DNA of 64,000 nucleotides from Sulfurimicrobium lacus (GTDB lineage Bacteria > Pseudomonadota > Gammaproteobacteria > Burkholderiales > Sulfuricellaceae), in assembly GCF_011764585.1 (NCBI RefSeq), contig NZ_AP022853.1:3009501-3073500 (forward strand), written 5' to 3'. Numbering within the stretch: the first letter of the stretch is position 1; each line of letters opens with the position of its first letter. Of this stretch, positions 34,604-46,049 are shown piece by piece. The notes beneath the pieces were generated by a model. The model did not search any database and was not told the origin of the DNA. It saw nothing but the letters and a program-made list of their open reading frames with translations. Made by a program: the position numbers and the translations under genes.

Positions 34604-35566
34604 TCAGTGCCCCTCGACGCAAATCTCGCGCCGCACCACGGCCAGCGCCGTGCGCACCAGCAGCATGAGGACCAGCAGGCTGAGCACACCGAGCAGCCCG
34701 GCGGCGAGCCAGGTATAGAGCGCGAGCCCGGTTGCCTTGACCATGATGAGCGTGGCGATGGTAATGGCGGCGATGGGGAAGGAATAGGCCCACCAGGAGA
34801 GGAAGAACTTGAGGCGGCGGAAATAATTGAACTGGCTCAGCAGCAGGAGCGTGAAGAACAGGCCCACGAAGTAGAGTACGCGGGCGAAGGCGTCCACCCC
34901 GCCGGTGAGATTGAACCAGGAAATGAAACCCACCGCCGGCGGGGCGATGAAGATGAACAGGGTGGGCATGAAACGCTCCGGCAGGCTGCCGTGGAAGATC
35001 AGGCGATAGAAGATGATGGCGGTGAGTATCGGCCAGAAGAACAGCCCCAGGCTGAAGAAGAACCAGGAAATTTCGGGCGAGGCGTGGTGTACCCCGGCCA
35101 CCGGCACCAGGATGTTGCCCACCACCGGGATGAACCAGGCCGGGTTGAGGTGGGCGATCTCGTACTTGGTGTGGTGTATCCAGGAAGACAGCACGTAGAG
35201 GGTGATGGCCAGGTGCAGCACGGCACCCACGCTCCAGAGCCAGAAGGAAAGCGCGGGCGCGATGTGCAGGTAGGCGATGGACAGGAGCAGCAGGCCGATG
35301 GAGAAAGTCGGCACGAAGGCCAGCTTGACCGGGTGGCGAATCTCGCCCAGCACGTCCTGCGGATATTTGACGATCTTGGCGGCATAGATCGTCGCCAGCA
35401 CGACGAACAGGACGCTGGCAACGCCCAGCAGCACCGAACTGACGCAGAAACCGGTGTCGAATATATGCTCGGCGCGGTTCCAGGCGATGCTGAAGCCGGT
35501 CATGCCCATGATCATGGCGAACCAGGAGATGGGGAAATTCTTCAGGCGGGCGGCGGCGTCGGTCAT
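34604..35566 (-). CDS. SLAC1/TehA-type anion channel or transporter
   Basis: 320-aa inner membrane protein with about ten helices, of the tellurite-resistance/dicarboxylate/SLAC1 (TDT) family. Motifs: FPISWFAMIMGMTGFSIAW, HLNPAWFIPVVGNILVPVAG and SWWAYSFPIAAITIATL. The family moves small anions (chloride, nitrate, sulfite, malate). The start at 35566 has AAGGA upstream. Set within a globin/heme gene group, it may export a reactive anion such as nitrite or sulfite; that is inference. Confidence 0.9.
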   Translation of the reverse strand: MTDAAARLKNFPISWFAMIMGMTGFSIAWNRAEHIFDTGFCVSSVLLGVASVLFVVLATIYAAKIVKYPQDVLGEIRHPVKLAFVPTFSIGLLLLSIAYLHIAPALSFWLWSVGAVLHLAITLYVLSSWIHHTKYEIAHLNPAWFIPVVGNILVPVAGVHHASPEISWFFFSLGLFFWPILTAIIFYRLIFHGSLPERFMPTLFIFIAPPAVGFISWFNLTGGVDAFARVLYFVGLFFTLLLLSQFNYFRRLKFFLSWWAYSFPIAAITIATLIMVKATGLALYTWLAAGLLGVLSLLVLMLLVRTALAVVRREICVEGH

Positions 35567-35659
35567 GTCGTATATCCTTGCGTTGGAGAAAGAAATCAGG
35601 TGGCGGACATAATAAGTTCTGCCAGCGTAGTCCACCAGCAACTCAGCTTCAGCGCATGG

Positions 35660-36238
35660 TTACAGCGGCCGCTTGACCACCACCGCCCCGCGCAATTCGC
35701 CCAGGCTGTACCCCGTGGCCTTGTCCATCGGGTATTCGGCCTGCAGGCGGGCTTTTACGCCCTCGGGAATGTCCTTGGGCGAACCGTGGCAGGTGAGGCA
35801 CAGGGGCTGCACCGCGATGGCTTTGGCGTAACGCAGATACTTCCCGGAAGGTTCGGCGACGACTTCAGCCAGTTCCATCGCATCGGGTTTTTCGCCCTGT
35901 TTCATGCGCTGCGAGAATTCCGCCAGCGCCTTTGCATTCCAGGCATCGGGGGTGCCCGTTTCGGCATTGCGTACGCGGGTTCCCACGCGGCCCACTTTCC
36001 ACCCGGTCTGTTTGGACAAGTCAGCGGCGATTTGCGGCGCTATTTTCTTGCACACACCGACAGCGGCTGCAGGCCCGTTGGCTTCCATTTCCGCCTTGAG
36101 TTTGCCGCCAAGTTGCATGGCCAGGGTTTTGGCGGTGGCGCGCATTTCATCGACCTGTTTGGGGTCGGGCTTTTGCGTCACGGCTCCGGGTGTTGCGCAA
36201 CCGGTGAGCAGCAGAACGAGGATGAGGGTTTTTTTCAT
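35660..36238 (-). CDS. DUF3365 c-type heme lipoprotein
   Basis: 192-aa periplasmic lipoprotein: the lipobox LLLTGC gives lipidated Cys14. A single heme c site CLTCHG lies in the DUF3365 (Tll0287-like) domain, following KAIAVQPL. Related domains act as redox or gas sensors, often joined to kinases; here the domain is free-standing and membrane-tethered. It sits between the truncated globin and the SLAC1 transporter. Confidence 0.92.
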   Translation of the reverse strand: MKKTLILVLLLTGCATPGAVTQKPDPKQVDEMRATAKTLAMQLGGKLKAEMEANGPAAAVGVCKKIAPQIAADLSKQTGWKVGRVGTRVRNAETGTPDAWNAKALAEFSQRMKQGEKPDAMELAEVVAEPSGKYLRYAKAIAVQPLCLTCHGSPKDIPEGVKARLQAEYPMDKATGYSLGELRGAVVVKRPL

Positions 36239-36297
36239 AATGGTTTCCTATCGAGTGGGTTGTGTTTTATGTGTTGGTGGGTTGCCTTTCATGAGCG

Positions 36298-36729
36298 CTA
36301 ACTGCCGGCATGCCCGCAGGCTTGAATATCTCCGCCCCGGTTGCGCATGTGTTCGCCCAGCTGGGCGAACTGGGCGTACAAGGCGTCGCGCAGCGAGACA
36401 TCCTCCACCGTTTCTTCCAGCGCCTGCTTCATGCACATGAGCCACTGGTCGCGCTCTTCCGGGCCGATGGCGTAGGGAAAATGGCGGCGCCTCAGCATGG
36501 GGTGGCCGTATTTCTCCACAAAACGCTGCGGGCCACCCAGCCAGCCGGAGAGAAAATCGAAAAACTTGTTGCCGGATTCGGTGAGATCTTGCGGATGGAT
36601 TTTGCGCGCGGTATACGCCTCCGGCAGTTCGTCCATCAACTCGTAGAACCGGTCGACCAGTTTGCGGATCGCCGCATCGCCGCCAATACGCTGGTAGGGG
36701 GTGGTGGCGGGTTGGTTGATTGCTTGCAT
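36298..36729 (-). CDS. Group II truncated hemoglobin
   Basis: 143-aa truncated globin of the trHbO type: YQRIGGDAAIRKLVDRFYELMDELP, then GPQRFVEKYGHPMLRRRHFPYAIGPEERDQWLMCM, where the proximal His is in RRHFPY and the Trp of the G helix (DQWL) is conserved. It binds O2, NO or sulfide at heme in the cytoplasm. A group with a c-heme lipoprotein and SLAC1 channel under sigma-54 control suggests a response to a reactive gas or low oxygen. Confidence 0.95.
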   Translation of the reverse strand: MQAINQPATTPYQRIGGDAAIRKLVDRFYELMDELPEAYTARKIHPQDLTESGNKFFDFLSGWLGGPQRFVEKYGHPMLRRRHFPYAIGPEERDQWLMCMKQALEETVEDVSLRDALYAQFAQLGEHMRNRGGDIQACGHAGS

Positions 36730-36781
36730 GTCATTTCCTCAAAAAATAGGGCACTTTATTGGCAAGGGGCGGGGTCTCATC

Positions 36782-37174
36782 TCAAATCTGCTCGCGCAGC
36801 CCTTTCACCCAGGCTTCCATGGCCTCGTTGGCGGGCTTCATGGGGGCTTCCATGAAACTCACCACGAACTTGTCGCCCAGGTCGGCCACGCCGATGGAAC
36901 GGGGCCGCACTGCCAGAACCTGCGGATTGGGCAGGGCGAAGCCGAAACAGAAAATCACGTCCAGCGCGCCCCGGATGCCGGGCGCGATCTCGCCGCCGAT
37001 ATTTCTGGTGTGGGCGTAATGGTCGAACACGCCGATGAACTGCACCTTGGGGTTCTCGGCAATCTTTGCCTTCAAGTAGTCCGCCACCGCCTCCACGGTC
37101 TGGCATGCGGTCTCGTGCTTGCCGATCTCGGAAACGAGAATGGGGTATTTTTCCTGCAGCAGGGTTTTTTTCAT
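36782..37174 (-). CDS. DUF6858-family protein (paralogue 2)
   Basis: 130-aa soluble protein: YPILVSEIGKHETACQTVEAVADYL, FIGVFDHYAHT, DVIFCFGFALPNPQVLAVRP, IGVADLGDKFVVSFMEAP, AWVKGLREQI. It is collinear with the protein at 34161, so the operon is bracketed by two paralogues. The shared Cys (IFCFG) and the His in FDHY are candidate functional residues. AGGAGC-type sequence precedes the ATG. Confidence 0.84.
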   Translation of the reverse strand: MKKTLLQEKYPILVSEIGKHETACQTVEAVADYLKAKIAENPKVQFIGVFDHYAHTRNIGGEIAPGIRGALDVIFCFGFALPNPQVLAVRPRSIGVADLGDKFVVSFMEAPMKPANEAMEAWVKGLREQI

Positions 37175-37271
37175 GTCCGCTCCTTATACGTGGCGATGCC
37201 CGCGTTCCTCGTTCAATCCAACGGTCATGGCAAAAAGTCTTTCCTGATCATGAAACTCGCCACGACCGTTT

Positions 37272-37318
37272 CCCCCACCCCGGCCCTCCCCCTCGAGGCG
37301 GGAGAGGGGGGCGAGGGC
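37272..37318. repeat. GC-rich palindromic repeat
   Basis: CCCCCACCCCGGCCCTCCCC, loop CTCGAGGC, then GGGAGAGGGGGGCGAGGG. Same family as the borders of the nuclease module in ygiQ (12856, 13261), here in its common intergenic position, in a 158-base gap inside the operon. Confidence 0.75.
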
Positions 37319-37332
37319 TTGCTTCGCGAGAT

Positions 37333-37755
37333 TCAATTTATCGAAATCCCGTGGCTGATCAGCCAGTTCTGGTCCAGCTCCCATTTCACTTCGCTCACGC
37401 CGGGCTGTTCGAGCACGATCTTTCTCGCTTCCGACTGGGCCTTCGCCAGCTCCTTTTCCGCCGCGACGAAATCCGGGTTGTCCGGCGACTTCCCGGCCAG
37501 CGCCGGGTAAAGCGCGCCGATCATGCGGTACACCGGCACCGCCGGGGAGCGCGGCGTCGCCATCACCGCCACCGCGCCTTCGAGGCGCAGCACCTGGAAT
37601 GGGTAAGGGTAGTCGCGCAAGGCCGGACCGGCCTTTGCCTCGATCGCCTGGTTGAGCGCCGCCACCTTGGGGTCGGTGCGCAGCCCGAACCAGTAGAGCG
37701 CCAGCAGCGCAAGCACGGCGAGCAGAATCCTGCCCAGCGGTTTTCCTTGGATCAT
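37333..37755 (-). CDS. Membrane-anchored hypothetical protein
   Basis: 140-aa protein with one N-terminal helix (ILLAVLALLALYWFGL) and an extracytoplasmic domain (YPYPFQVLRLEGAVAVMATPRSPAVPVYRMI, VKWELDQNWLIS). Its start overlaps the end of the alpha/beta hydrolase gene by 4 bases (ATGA), so the two are coupled. No named domain is recognised. Confidence 0.8.
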   Translation of the reverse strand: MIQGKPLGRILLAVLALLALYWFGLRTDPKVAALNQAIEAKAGPALRDYPYPFQVLRLEGAVAVMATPRSPAVPVYRMIGALYPALAGKSPDNPDFVAAEKELAKAQSEARKIVLEQPGVSEVKWELDQNWLISHGISIN

Positions 37756-38666
37756 GTGCCACTCCTCGATGCCGGCTTGTTTGCGCTATCGGGTGAATTT
37801 CCCGGTTTCAGCGCGCTGTCGAGGAAATCGATCACGTCGCCGATTTGCCTGTCCAGTTCCTCATAACTGTCGTGGCTGCCCTTCACCAGCAGCAAGCGCC
37901 CCTGTTTCCCGCCACGCCGCGCATGCAACAGCTCGGCTTCCGCCACGGGCACGGTGGTGTCCTCCGTGCCGTGCACCAGCAGCACCGGGCAGCGGGCATG
38001 GGCGATGGTGCTGAGCGGCGCGATGTCGTCGAAACGGTAGCCGATCACCTTTTGCACGTAGCGCAGCACATACCAGCCGAAAGGCAGGTAGGGTATGCGC
38101 CACGACTTGAGGAGACGGCGCATCATGCCGGCGGGGTGCGCGAAGGCGGCAATGCTCACCACGGCAGCCAGGTCATGGCGCCGCGATGCGGCAAGCAGCG
38201 CGGCGGCCGCGCCGACCGAATGGCCGACCACGCCCAGACGATCCGGCTTCACGCCGCGCCTGACTTTCAGCCAGTCGAGCGCGTGGTCGAGGTCTTCGGC
38301 AAAACGCGGTAGCGACGAGAAAGTATCGGCATCGCTTTTTCCGTGGTTGCGCGCATCGATCAGCAGCAGCGCAAACCCCGCGCGGTGCAACGCGGGCACC
38401 AGCGGCAGCATGGTTTCCGCATTGCCGCCCCAGCCGTGCAGAATCACCAGGGCCGGCGCCCCTTCACCGGCAGCGGAAGGCACCAGCCAGCCGAACAGGG
38501 ACTTGCCGCCCGCGCCCGGAATCCGCACATCCTCGTACGCCAGCCCGAATTTTGCCGGCGTTTCCCGCTCGACCACGCGCGGCGCCCGCAAACTCCAGCG
38601 AATCAGACCGTGGAAGCCGGCCACGGCAAGCGCAATGCCGGCCAGCGTCAGCGCCAGGGTCAACAC
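37752..38666 (-). CDS. Alpha/beta hydrolase, membrane-anchored
   Basis: 304-aa serine hydrolase with an N-terminal hydrophobic helix. Motifs: ILHGWGGNAE, nucleophile elbow GHSVGA, Asp in HGTEDTTVP and His in KGSHDSYEE. First gene downstream of the sigma-54 promoter. The annotated GTG start at 38666 has no ribosome site. AAGGAG plus ATG stands at 38689 but in another frame; one extra T in the T5 tract (38674-38678) would join it to this gene and give a better signal-type N-terminus. A 1-base deletion or slippage is therefore likely. Confidence 0.85.
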   Translation of the reverse strand: MLTLALTLAGIALAVAGFHGLIRWSLRAPRVVERETPAKFGLAYEDVRIPGAGGKSLFGWLVPSAAGEGAPALVILHGWGGNAETMLPLVPALHRAGFALLLIDARNHGKSDADTFSSLPRFAEDLDHALDWLKVRRGVKPDRLGVVGHSVGAAAALLAASRRHDLAAVVSIAAFAHPAGMMRRLLKSWRIPYLPFGWYVLRYVQKVIGYRFDDIAPLSTIAHARCPVLLVHGTEDTTVPVAEAELLHARRGGKQGRLLLVKGSHDSYEELDRQIGDVIDFLDSALKPGNSPDSANKPASRSGT

Positions 38667-38767
38667 CGAAACAAAAACGCTATCTGCATGTTCACTCCTT
38701 GGTCAGGGCATTTCTCTGGTTGCCGAGGGTCGTTCATTTCACGGTTCCAGAATCATGGGCAGTAACA

Positions 38768-38782
38768 GCAATGTGCGTGCCA
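38768..38782 (-). promoter_or_regulatory. Sigma-54 (-24/-12) promoter
   Basis: On the minus strand TGGCACG-CACA-TTGC followed by T, a full match to the sigma-54 consensus TGGCACG-N4-TTGC. Transcription would start near 38757 and run into the hydrolase gene at 38666. The divergent gene at 38920 encodes a sigma-54 activator. Inverted repeats AATGCG/CGCATT (38797-38815) and ATACGGA/TCCGTAT (38842-38882) lie upstream as possible activator sites. Confidence 0.85.
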
Positions 38783-38919
38783 GTTTTGCTGGTGCGAATG
38801 CGAGACCCGCGCATTAAAGCCATCGAGGGGGAAATTAACAGATACGGAGACAGAGTAATACAGCCAAGCCCGCACATCCGTATTGACATATCTGACAAAA
38901 CCGGCAAGCATGTTTTGCC

Positions 38920-41680
<2,761 letters not shown>

Positions 41681-41695
41681 AGAAAGACGCGCTGC

Positions 41696-42583
41696 CTATA
41701 GCCAGGCAGCGCCGCGCACCCCGCTGGAATCGCCGAAGCGGTGCCGCACCAGCCGGGTGTCCACCCGGTCTGAAAACACCCAGCGTCCCCATATTTCGGG
41801 AACGCGCGTATACAAGCGCTCGATGTTGGACATCCCTCCCCCGAGGACGATGACGTCCGGATCGAGGATGTTGATGACGTGCGCCAGGGAACGGGCGAGA
41901 CGGTTTTCGTAGGCCCGCAGGCTGTGTTCGCAGGCGAGATCGCTGGCGAAGGCCCGCGCCACGATTTCCTCCGGGCTCAGGGTTTCGCCCGTATCCTGCT
42001 GGTGCAGCTTCACCATGCCCGGCCCGGAGAGAAAGGTCTCGATGCACCCGCGGCGGCCGCAGTAGCATTGCGGGCCGGGAAGTTCCTGCGCTTCCGGCCA
42101 GGGCAAGGGGTTATGCCCCCATTCTCCGGCGATGCCGTTGGCCCCGGTGAGGATCTTCCCGTCGACCACGATGCCCGCCCCGGTACCGGTGCCGATGATT
42201 ACGCCGAACACCACCGCAGCGCCTGCCGCCGCCCCGTCCGTGGCTTCGGAAAGCGCAAAGCAGTTGGCGTCGTTGGCGATTTTAACCGGGCGCCCCAGCA
42301 AGGCTTCCAGATCCTGGAGAATCGGCTGCCCGTTGAGGTGCACCGAATTGGAGTTCTTGAGCCGGCCGGTGGCCCTGGAAATGGCGCCGGGCGTGCCGAT
42401 GCCCACCGAGCCGCACTGCCCCAGTTCCGTCTCCGCTTCCTGAACCAGGCCGGCTATCGCCTGCAAGGTGGCGGAATAATCCCCGCACGGCGTGGGCACG
42501 CGCCGGCGCAAACGCTCCACGCCTTGATCGTCCAACGCGACGATTTCGATCTTGGTCCCGCCGAGGTCGATGCCCAGTCTCAT
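41696..42583 (-). CDS. ROK-family sugar kinase (fructokinase/Mak-like)
   Basis: 295-aa ROK kinase. N-terminal [14 protein letters not shown] forms the ATP phosphate loop; the zinc motif [17 protein letters not shown] and the catalytic [11 protein letters not shown] are present. The start overlaps the dtd stop by 4 bases (ATGA), which fixes the start at 42583 over longer alternatives. The likely substrate is fructose or N-acetylated hexose; it cannot be decided here. Convergent with purB, 15 bases apart. Confidence 0.93.
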   Translation of the reverse strand: MRLGIDLGGTKIEIVALDDQGVERLRRRVPTPCGDYSATLQAIAGLVQEAETELGQCGSVGIGTPGAISRATGRLKNSNSVHLNGQPILQDLEALLGRPVKIANDANCFALSEATDGAAAGAAVVFGVIIGTGTGAGIVVDGKILTGANGIAGEWGHNPLPWPEAQELPGPQCYCGRRGCIETFLSGPGMVKLHQQDTGETLSPEEIVARAFASDLACEHSLRAYENRLARSLAHVINILDPDVIVLGGGMSNIERLYTRVPEIWGRWVFSDRVDTRLVRHRFGDSSGVRGAAWL

Positions 42584-43038
42584 GATTCCGCCCCTTTCGC
42601 TCCCACCTGAAGCCAGAAAGTCACCGGGCCATCGTTGACCAGGCTCACCTGCATGTCCGCGCCGAACACCCCGGTCGCAACCTTGCCATGACATTCCCGC
42701 GCCGCCGCCACGAAATCTTCGAACAGCGACTTGCCCATTTCCGGCGCCGCGGCGGATGAAAAGCTGGGGCGCGTGCCCTTGCGGGTGTCCGCGGCCAGCG
42801 TGAATTGCGGCACCAGCAGCAGCTCGCCGCCGATGTCCGCCAGCGACAGGTTCATTTTGCCCTGCGCATCCGGGAACACGCGGTATCCCAGGATGCGGTC
42901 GAGCAGGCGTCGGGCGGTCGCTTCATCGTCGTGTTTCTCGACGCCGAGCAGCACCAGCAAACCGCGCCCGATTTGCCCCACGGTATGTTCCTCGACCGCC
43001 ACGCTCGCCTGGCTGACGCGCTGTATCAATCCAATCAT
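42580..43038 (-). CDS. dtd: D-aminoacyl-tRNA deacylase
   Basis: 152-aa DTD, which removes D-amino acids mischarged on tRNA. Both active-site motifs are present: [21 protein letters not shown] (the SQFTL-type motif) and [10 protein letters not shown] with the cis Gly-Pro. Coupled by overlap to the ROK kinase downstream. Cytoplasmic. Confidence 0.97.
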   Translation of the reverse strand: MIGLIQRVSQASVAVEEHTVGQIGRGLLVLLGVEKHDDEATARRLLDRILGYRVFPDAQGKMNLSLADIGGELLLVPQFTLAADTRKGTRPSFSSAAAPEMGKSLFEDFVAAARECHGKVATGVFGADMQVSLVNDGPVTFWLQVGAKGAES

Positions 43039-43270
43039 GTTCTTCGACCGTTTCTGGAATACTCCCCGAGAGGCATATCATGCCCAATTCCGACTCGCCG
43101 CAACAGTCAATGCGGGGAAAATGCTTCAACCCTGGCCATAAGCGCTGAAGTGCTCATGGCCGCCGCCATCAAATGGATTCAGCCGAAAAATATCCCATGA
43201 TCTCTGCTTCCGGCTTTTATGCTAATCTTTCGTCATGTCTAACTTAATATCTGGAAACAAGGAGATCGAA

Positions 43271-43837
43271 ATGACCAAATCCCTTCTGGTGCTCGCTGTT
43301 TCATCCGCATTCGTCTGCTCCTCCGCACTTGCAGGCATTGTTACCACTTACAACCTTGTCGGAACCACCGGCGGCGCCACTAGCCAAACGGAAACACGGG
43401 CTTATGCCGGCCTCAAGTGGAGTGTTGAAGGCGGTGCAACGCCTTCCCTGGTGCTGGGCGCAATGCGCGCCAGGATCAGCTCCGGCGGCAATACCGAAGG
43501 GGCCAACCTGGCACTCAGCATCAACCTCGCCGGCGGCGTAAAGCCCGCCAGCATCAAGCTGGGCTACTTGAACGGCAAGGAAGACTTCCAGGGCGAACTG
43601 GGCGTGGGCTACAACTTTCTCAAAGCCACCCCGCTGGTCGGCTTCGGCGTGAATGCGCCATATGCAAATCTCGGTGCCGACTGGTCTTATGGCAACGGGT
43701 TCGACCCCTTTGCGATCATTCACACCCATGGCAAATTCGGCAAACCGGCTGCAGCCAGCACTCAGACGTGTACACCGGTAAGCGGCTTCACCGGCGCATT
43801 CACCGATGCTGCCTGCACCAACCCGAATATCCTTTAG
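43271..43837 (+). CDS. Secreted hypothetical protein, possible outer membrane barrel
   Basis: 188-aa protein with a clear signal peptide (LLVLAVSSAFVCSSALAGIV). AAGGAG lies 7 bases before ATG 43271. The mature part alternates as beta strands (ETRAYAGLKWSVEGGATPSLVLGAM, IKLGYLNG, GELGVGYNF, ANLGADWSYG) and ends with a Cys-containing tail (TCTPVSGFTGAFTDAACTN). It could be a small barrel or surface protein. No family recognised. Confidence 0.75.
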   Translation: MTKSLLVLAVSSAFVCSSALAGIVTTYNLVGTTGGATSQTETRAYAGLKWSVEGGATPSLVLGAMRARISSGGNTEGANLALSINLAGGVKPASIKLGYLNGKEDFQGELGVGYNFLKATPLVGFGVNAPYANLGADWSYGNGFDPFAIIHTHGKFGKPAAASTQTCTPVSGFTGAFTDAACTNPNIL

Positions 43838-43868
43838 TACCGGGCCTGTTTCCGGGAGACTATTCGCA

Positions 43869-44354
43869 GTGCCAGCCAGCCAAGCACGCCGACGATTACT
43901 CAAGATCATCGGCGTGTTTTTTATTCGCTATGCGTTCGACGCTGGTCCTGCCCTGGCATCCGCAACGACAGGACTTGAGCGAAGCACTTTCGCGGCTTTT
44001 CTGGATATGCTGCTGCCTCGCGACGAATTCAGCGGCTCCGCAACAGACCTTCACGTGGACGAAAAACTCTGGGAAGTTTCCAGATCCGACCCGCGCTTCA
44101 GGCGCCTGATCGGACTCGGCTGCCAGTGGCTGAACATGACGGGCGGCCCGCCGTTCGCGGCTCTTTCAGGCGAACAGCAATACGCCCTGGTTGACTGGAT
44201 GGCCCATTCCGACTTCGATCAGGTACCGAGGCGATTCTACGAACTGGTGCGCGAGGCAGCCATCGAGATGTACTACAGCCAACCGGAGGCCTGGCATGGG
44301 CTATCCATCCAGAATCCGCCGCAACCCCTGGGTTACAAACCGCCATGGCCGTAA
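43869..44354 (+). CDS. GMC-dehydrogenase hitchhiker subunit (gluconate 2-dehydrogenase subunit 3-like)
   Basis: 161-aa small subunit that carries a Tat-type twin-arginine start (QARRRLLKIIGVFF) and would escort the cofactor-loaded GMC subunit across the membrane. The start is GTG at 43869, after GGGAG. Family features: FAAFLDMLLPRDEFSGSATDL, FRRLIGLGCQWLN, PRRFYELVREAAIEMYYSQPEAW and GYKPPW. It overlaps the GMC gene by 10 bases. Confidence 0.85.
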   Translation: MPASQARRRLLKIIGVFFIRYAFDAGPALASATTGLERSTFAAFLDMLLPRDEFSGSATDLHVDEKLWEVSRSDPRFRRLIGLGCQWLNMTGGPPFAALSGEQQYALVDWMAHSDFDQVPRRFYELVREAAIEMYYSQPEAWHGLSIQNPPQPLGYKPPWP

Positions 44355-46006
44355 AAAAACGCTTTGACGCTGTCGTCGTCGGCGCTGGCGCAGGCGGCGC
44401 GGCCGCCGCCTGGAGATTGTGCGAGCAAGGCTTGCATGTCCTGATTCTCGAGGCGGGGCCACGCTTCAATCCAGGTGCGGATTACAGGCTCCATCGTCCG
44501 GACTGGGAGAGATTTCTTTTTCCCGATCCCGCCGGCAGCAGGGGGGATTTCACGATAGGCACGCTGGGCCGCCTGGACCCGGCAGACGAGGAATTGCGCT
44601 CCTGGAATCGGGCCTCCGGTCCATTGGTTCGCGGAAACATGCGACAAGCTGCCAATCCCGGCTATTGGCACGTCCAAGGGGTCGGCGGGTCGACGCTCCA
44701 CTTCGTCGGCGAGTCCCACCGTATGCACCCCGATGCGATGAAATTGGCCAGCCAGCATGGCGCCGGCTGTGATTGGCCGCTGGACTATGCCGGCCTGGAG
44801 CCTTATTACACGCTTTGCGAGAACCTGGTCGGCGTTGCCGGCCCTGCCGAGCAGGGCGCTCGCTGGCGGAGCCAGCCTTACCCTTTGCCGCCCCACCCCC
44901 CGAGCCCATCCGCACGGAAACTGCTGGCAGCCGGTCGCCGGCTGAACATGAAATGGCAGGAGAACTCGCGCGCAGCGCTCTCCATGCCGTTCGACGGGCG
45001 CCCTGCCTGCAACTATTGCGGGAACTGCAGCCGCGGCTGCCCGCTGGGGGACAAAGGGTCGGCCGATGTTACGTTCATTCGCAAGGCAGAGGCCAGCGGT
45101 CGCTTGACCGTCAAGCCCCTGTGCCCCGTTGTGCGCTTCCACAGCGGCGCCGGGGGCACCATTGGCTCGGTCGAGTATATCGACAACAAGAAGCTTCAGC
45201 GTGTCGAGACCCCCATTCTCATTCTGGCCGCTGGCGCAGTGCAGACGCCGCGCCTGCTTCTGGCCAATCGCAATCGCCTTTACCCGGAAGGCTTCGCCAA
45301 CAGTTCCGGGCAGGTTGGGCGGAACTTCATGGAAACGCTCAGCTGGAGCAGTTCCGGGCTCGTCGCCGGACTTTCCCATAGCCATGCCGGGCTGCCCGCC
45401 GACGTGATTTGCTGGGATTTCAATGCGCCCGATGCCATTCCCGGCGTGATCGGCGGTTGCCGCTTCAATTCCGCCACGCAGGAAATCGGATTTACCGGCC
45501 CCATCGCCTATGCTTCGCGAGTCGTGAGCGGGTTTGGTGCGCAACTGAAAAATGGCGTGCGCACGACTTTTGGCCGCGTCATGTCGGTCGGTGCGATCGG
45601 TGAATTCTTGCCCAATGAAGGCACTTATGTCGATCTCGACCCCAGCAGGAAGGATCGGCTTGGCATGCCGTTTCCCAGGCTGCATTCCCAACTGGAAAGA
45701 GGCGAAATCCAGCGGCTGAAATTCATGGCCTCTCAATCCCGCCGCTTGTTGAAAGAGGCGGGAGCCGAGCTGGTTGAGGAAGCCGGCGCATGGGACAATT
45801 TTTCGGCGACGCATGTTTTCGGGACCTGCCGCATGGGTAACAACCCGAAGACATCCGTTGTAGACAGCCATTGCCGCTGCCACGACCACTCCAACCTCTT
45901 TATAACCGATGCCAGCGTGTTTCCATCGAGCGGCGGCGGAGAGGCTCCGTCATTAACCATTTCCGCTCTTGCTGTTCGCACAGCAGATGCCATCGTCAGC
46001 GGATGA
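44345..46006 (+). CDS. GMC-family FAD oxidoreductase with Fe-S-type Cys cluster
   Basis: 553-aa flavoprotein dehydrogenase for a sugar or alcohol. FAD-binding GAGAGGAAAAW is at the N-terminus; substrate-domain motif HVQGVGGSTLHFVGE and C-terminal GTCRMG and DASVFPSSGGGEAPSLTISALA are typical. Cys222, 225, 228 and 232 (CNYCGNCSRGC) match the Fe-S-binding Cys region of FAD-glucose/gluconate dehydrogenases. No signal peptide; export would use the Tat subunit upstream. The usual cytochrome c subunit is absent next to it, so the electron acceptor is elsewhere. Confidence 0.93.
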   Translation: MAVKKRFDAVVVGAGAGGAAAAWRLCEQGLHVLILEAGPRFNPGADYRLHRPDWERFLFPDPAGSRGDFTIGTLGRLDPADEELRSWNRASGPLVRGNMRQAANPGYWHVQGVGGSTLHFVGESHRMHPDAMKLASQHGAGCDWPLDYAGLEPYYTLCENLVGVAGPAEQGARWRSQPYPLPPHPPSPSARKLLAAGRRLNMKWQENSRAALSMPFDGRPACNYCGNCSRGCPLGDKGSADVTFIRKAEASGRLTVKPLCPVVRFHSGAGGTIGSVEYIDNKKLQRVETPILILAAGAVQTPRLLLANRNRLYPEGFANSSGQVGRNFMETLSWSSSGLVAGLSHSHAGLPADVICWDFNAPDAIPGVIGGCRFNSATQEIGFTGPIAYASRVVSGFGAQLKNGVRTTFGRVMSVGAIGEFLPNEGTYVDLDPSRKDRLGMPFPRLHSQLERGEIQRLKFMASQSRRLLKEAGAELVEEAGAWDNFSATHVFGTCRMGNNPKTSVVDSHCRCHDHSNLFITDASVFPSSGGGEAPSLTISALAVRTADAIVSG

Positions 46007-46049
46007 GTGCGACCAATTCAGTCGCGCACGCCACTCGCAGCCATAAGCC

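Noticed and set aside
38797-38917. Inverted repeats upstream of the sigma-54 promoter as activator sites
   Set aside because: Arms are 6-7 bases with variable spacing; plausible but not specific enough for separate features.
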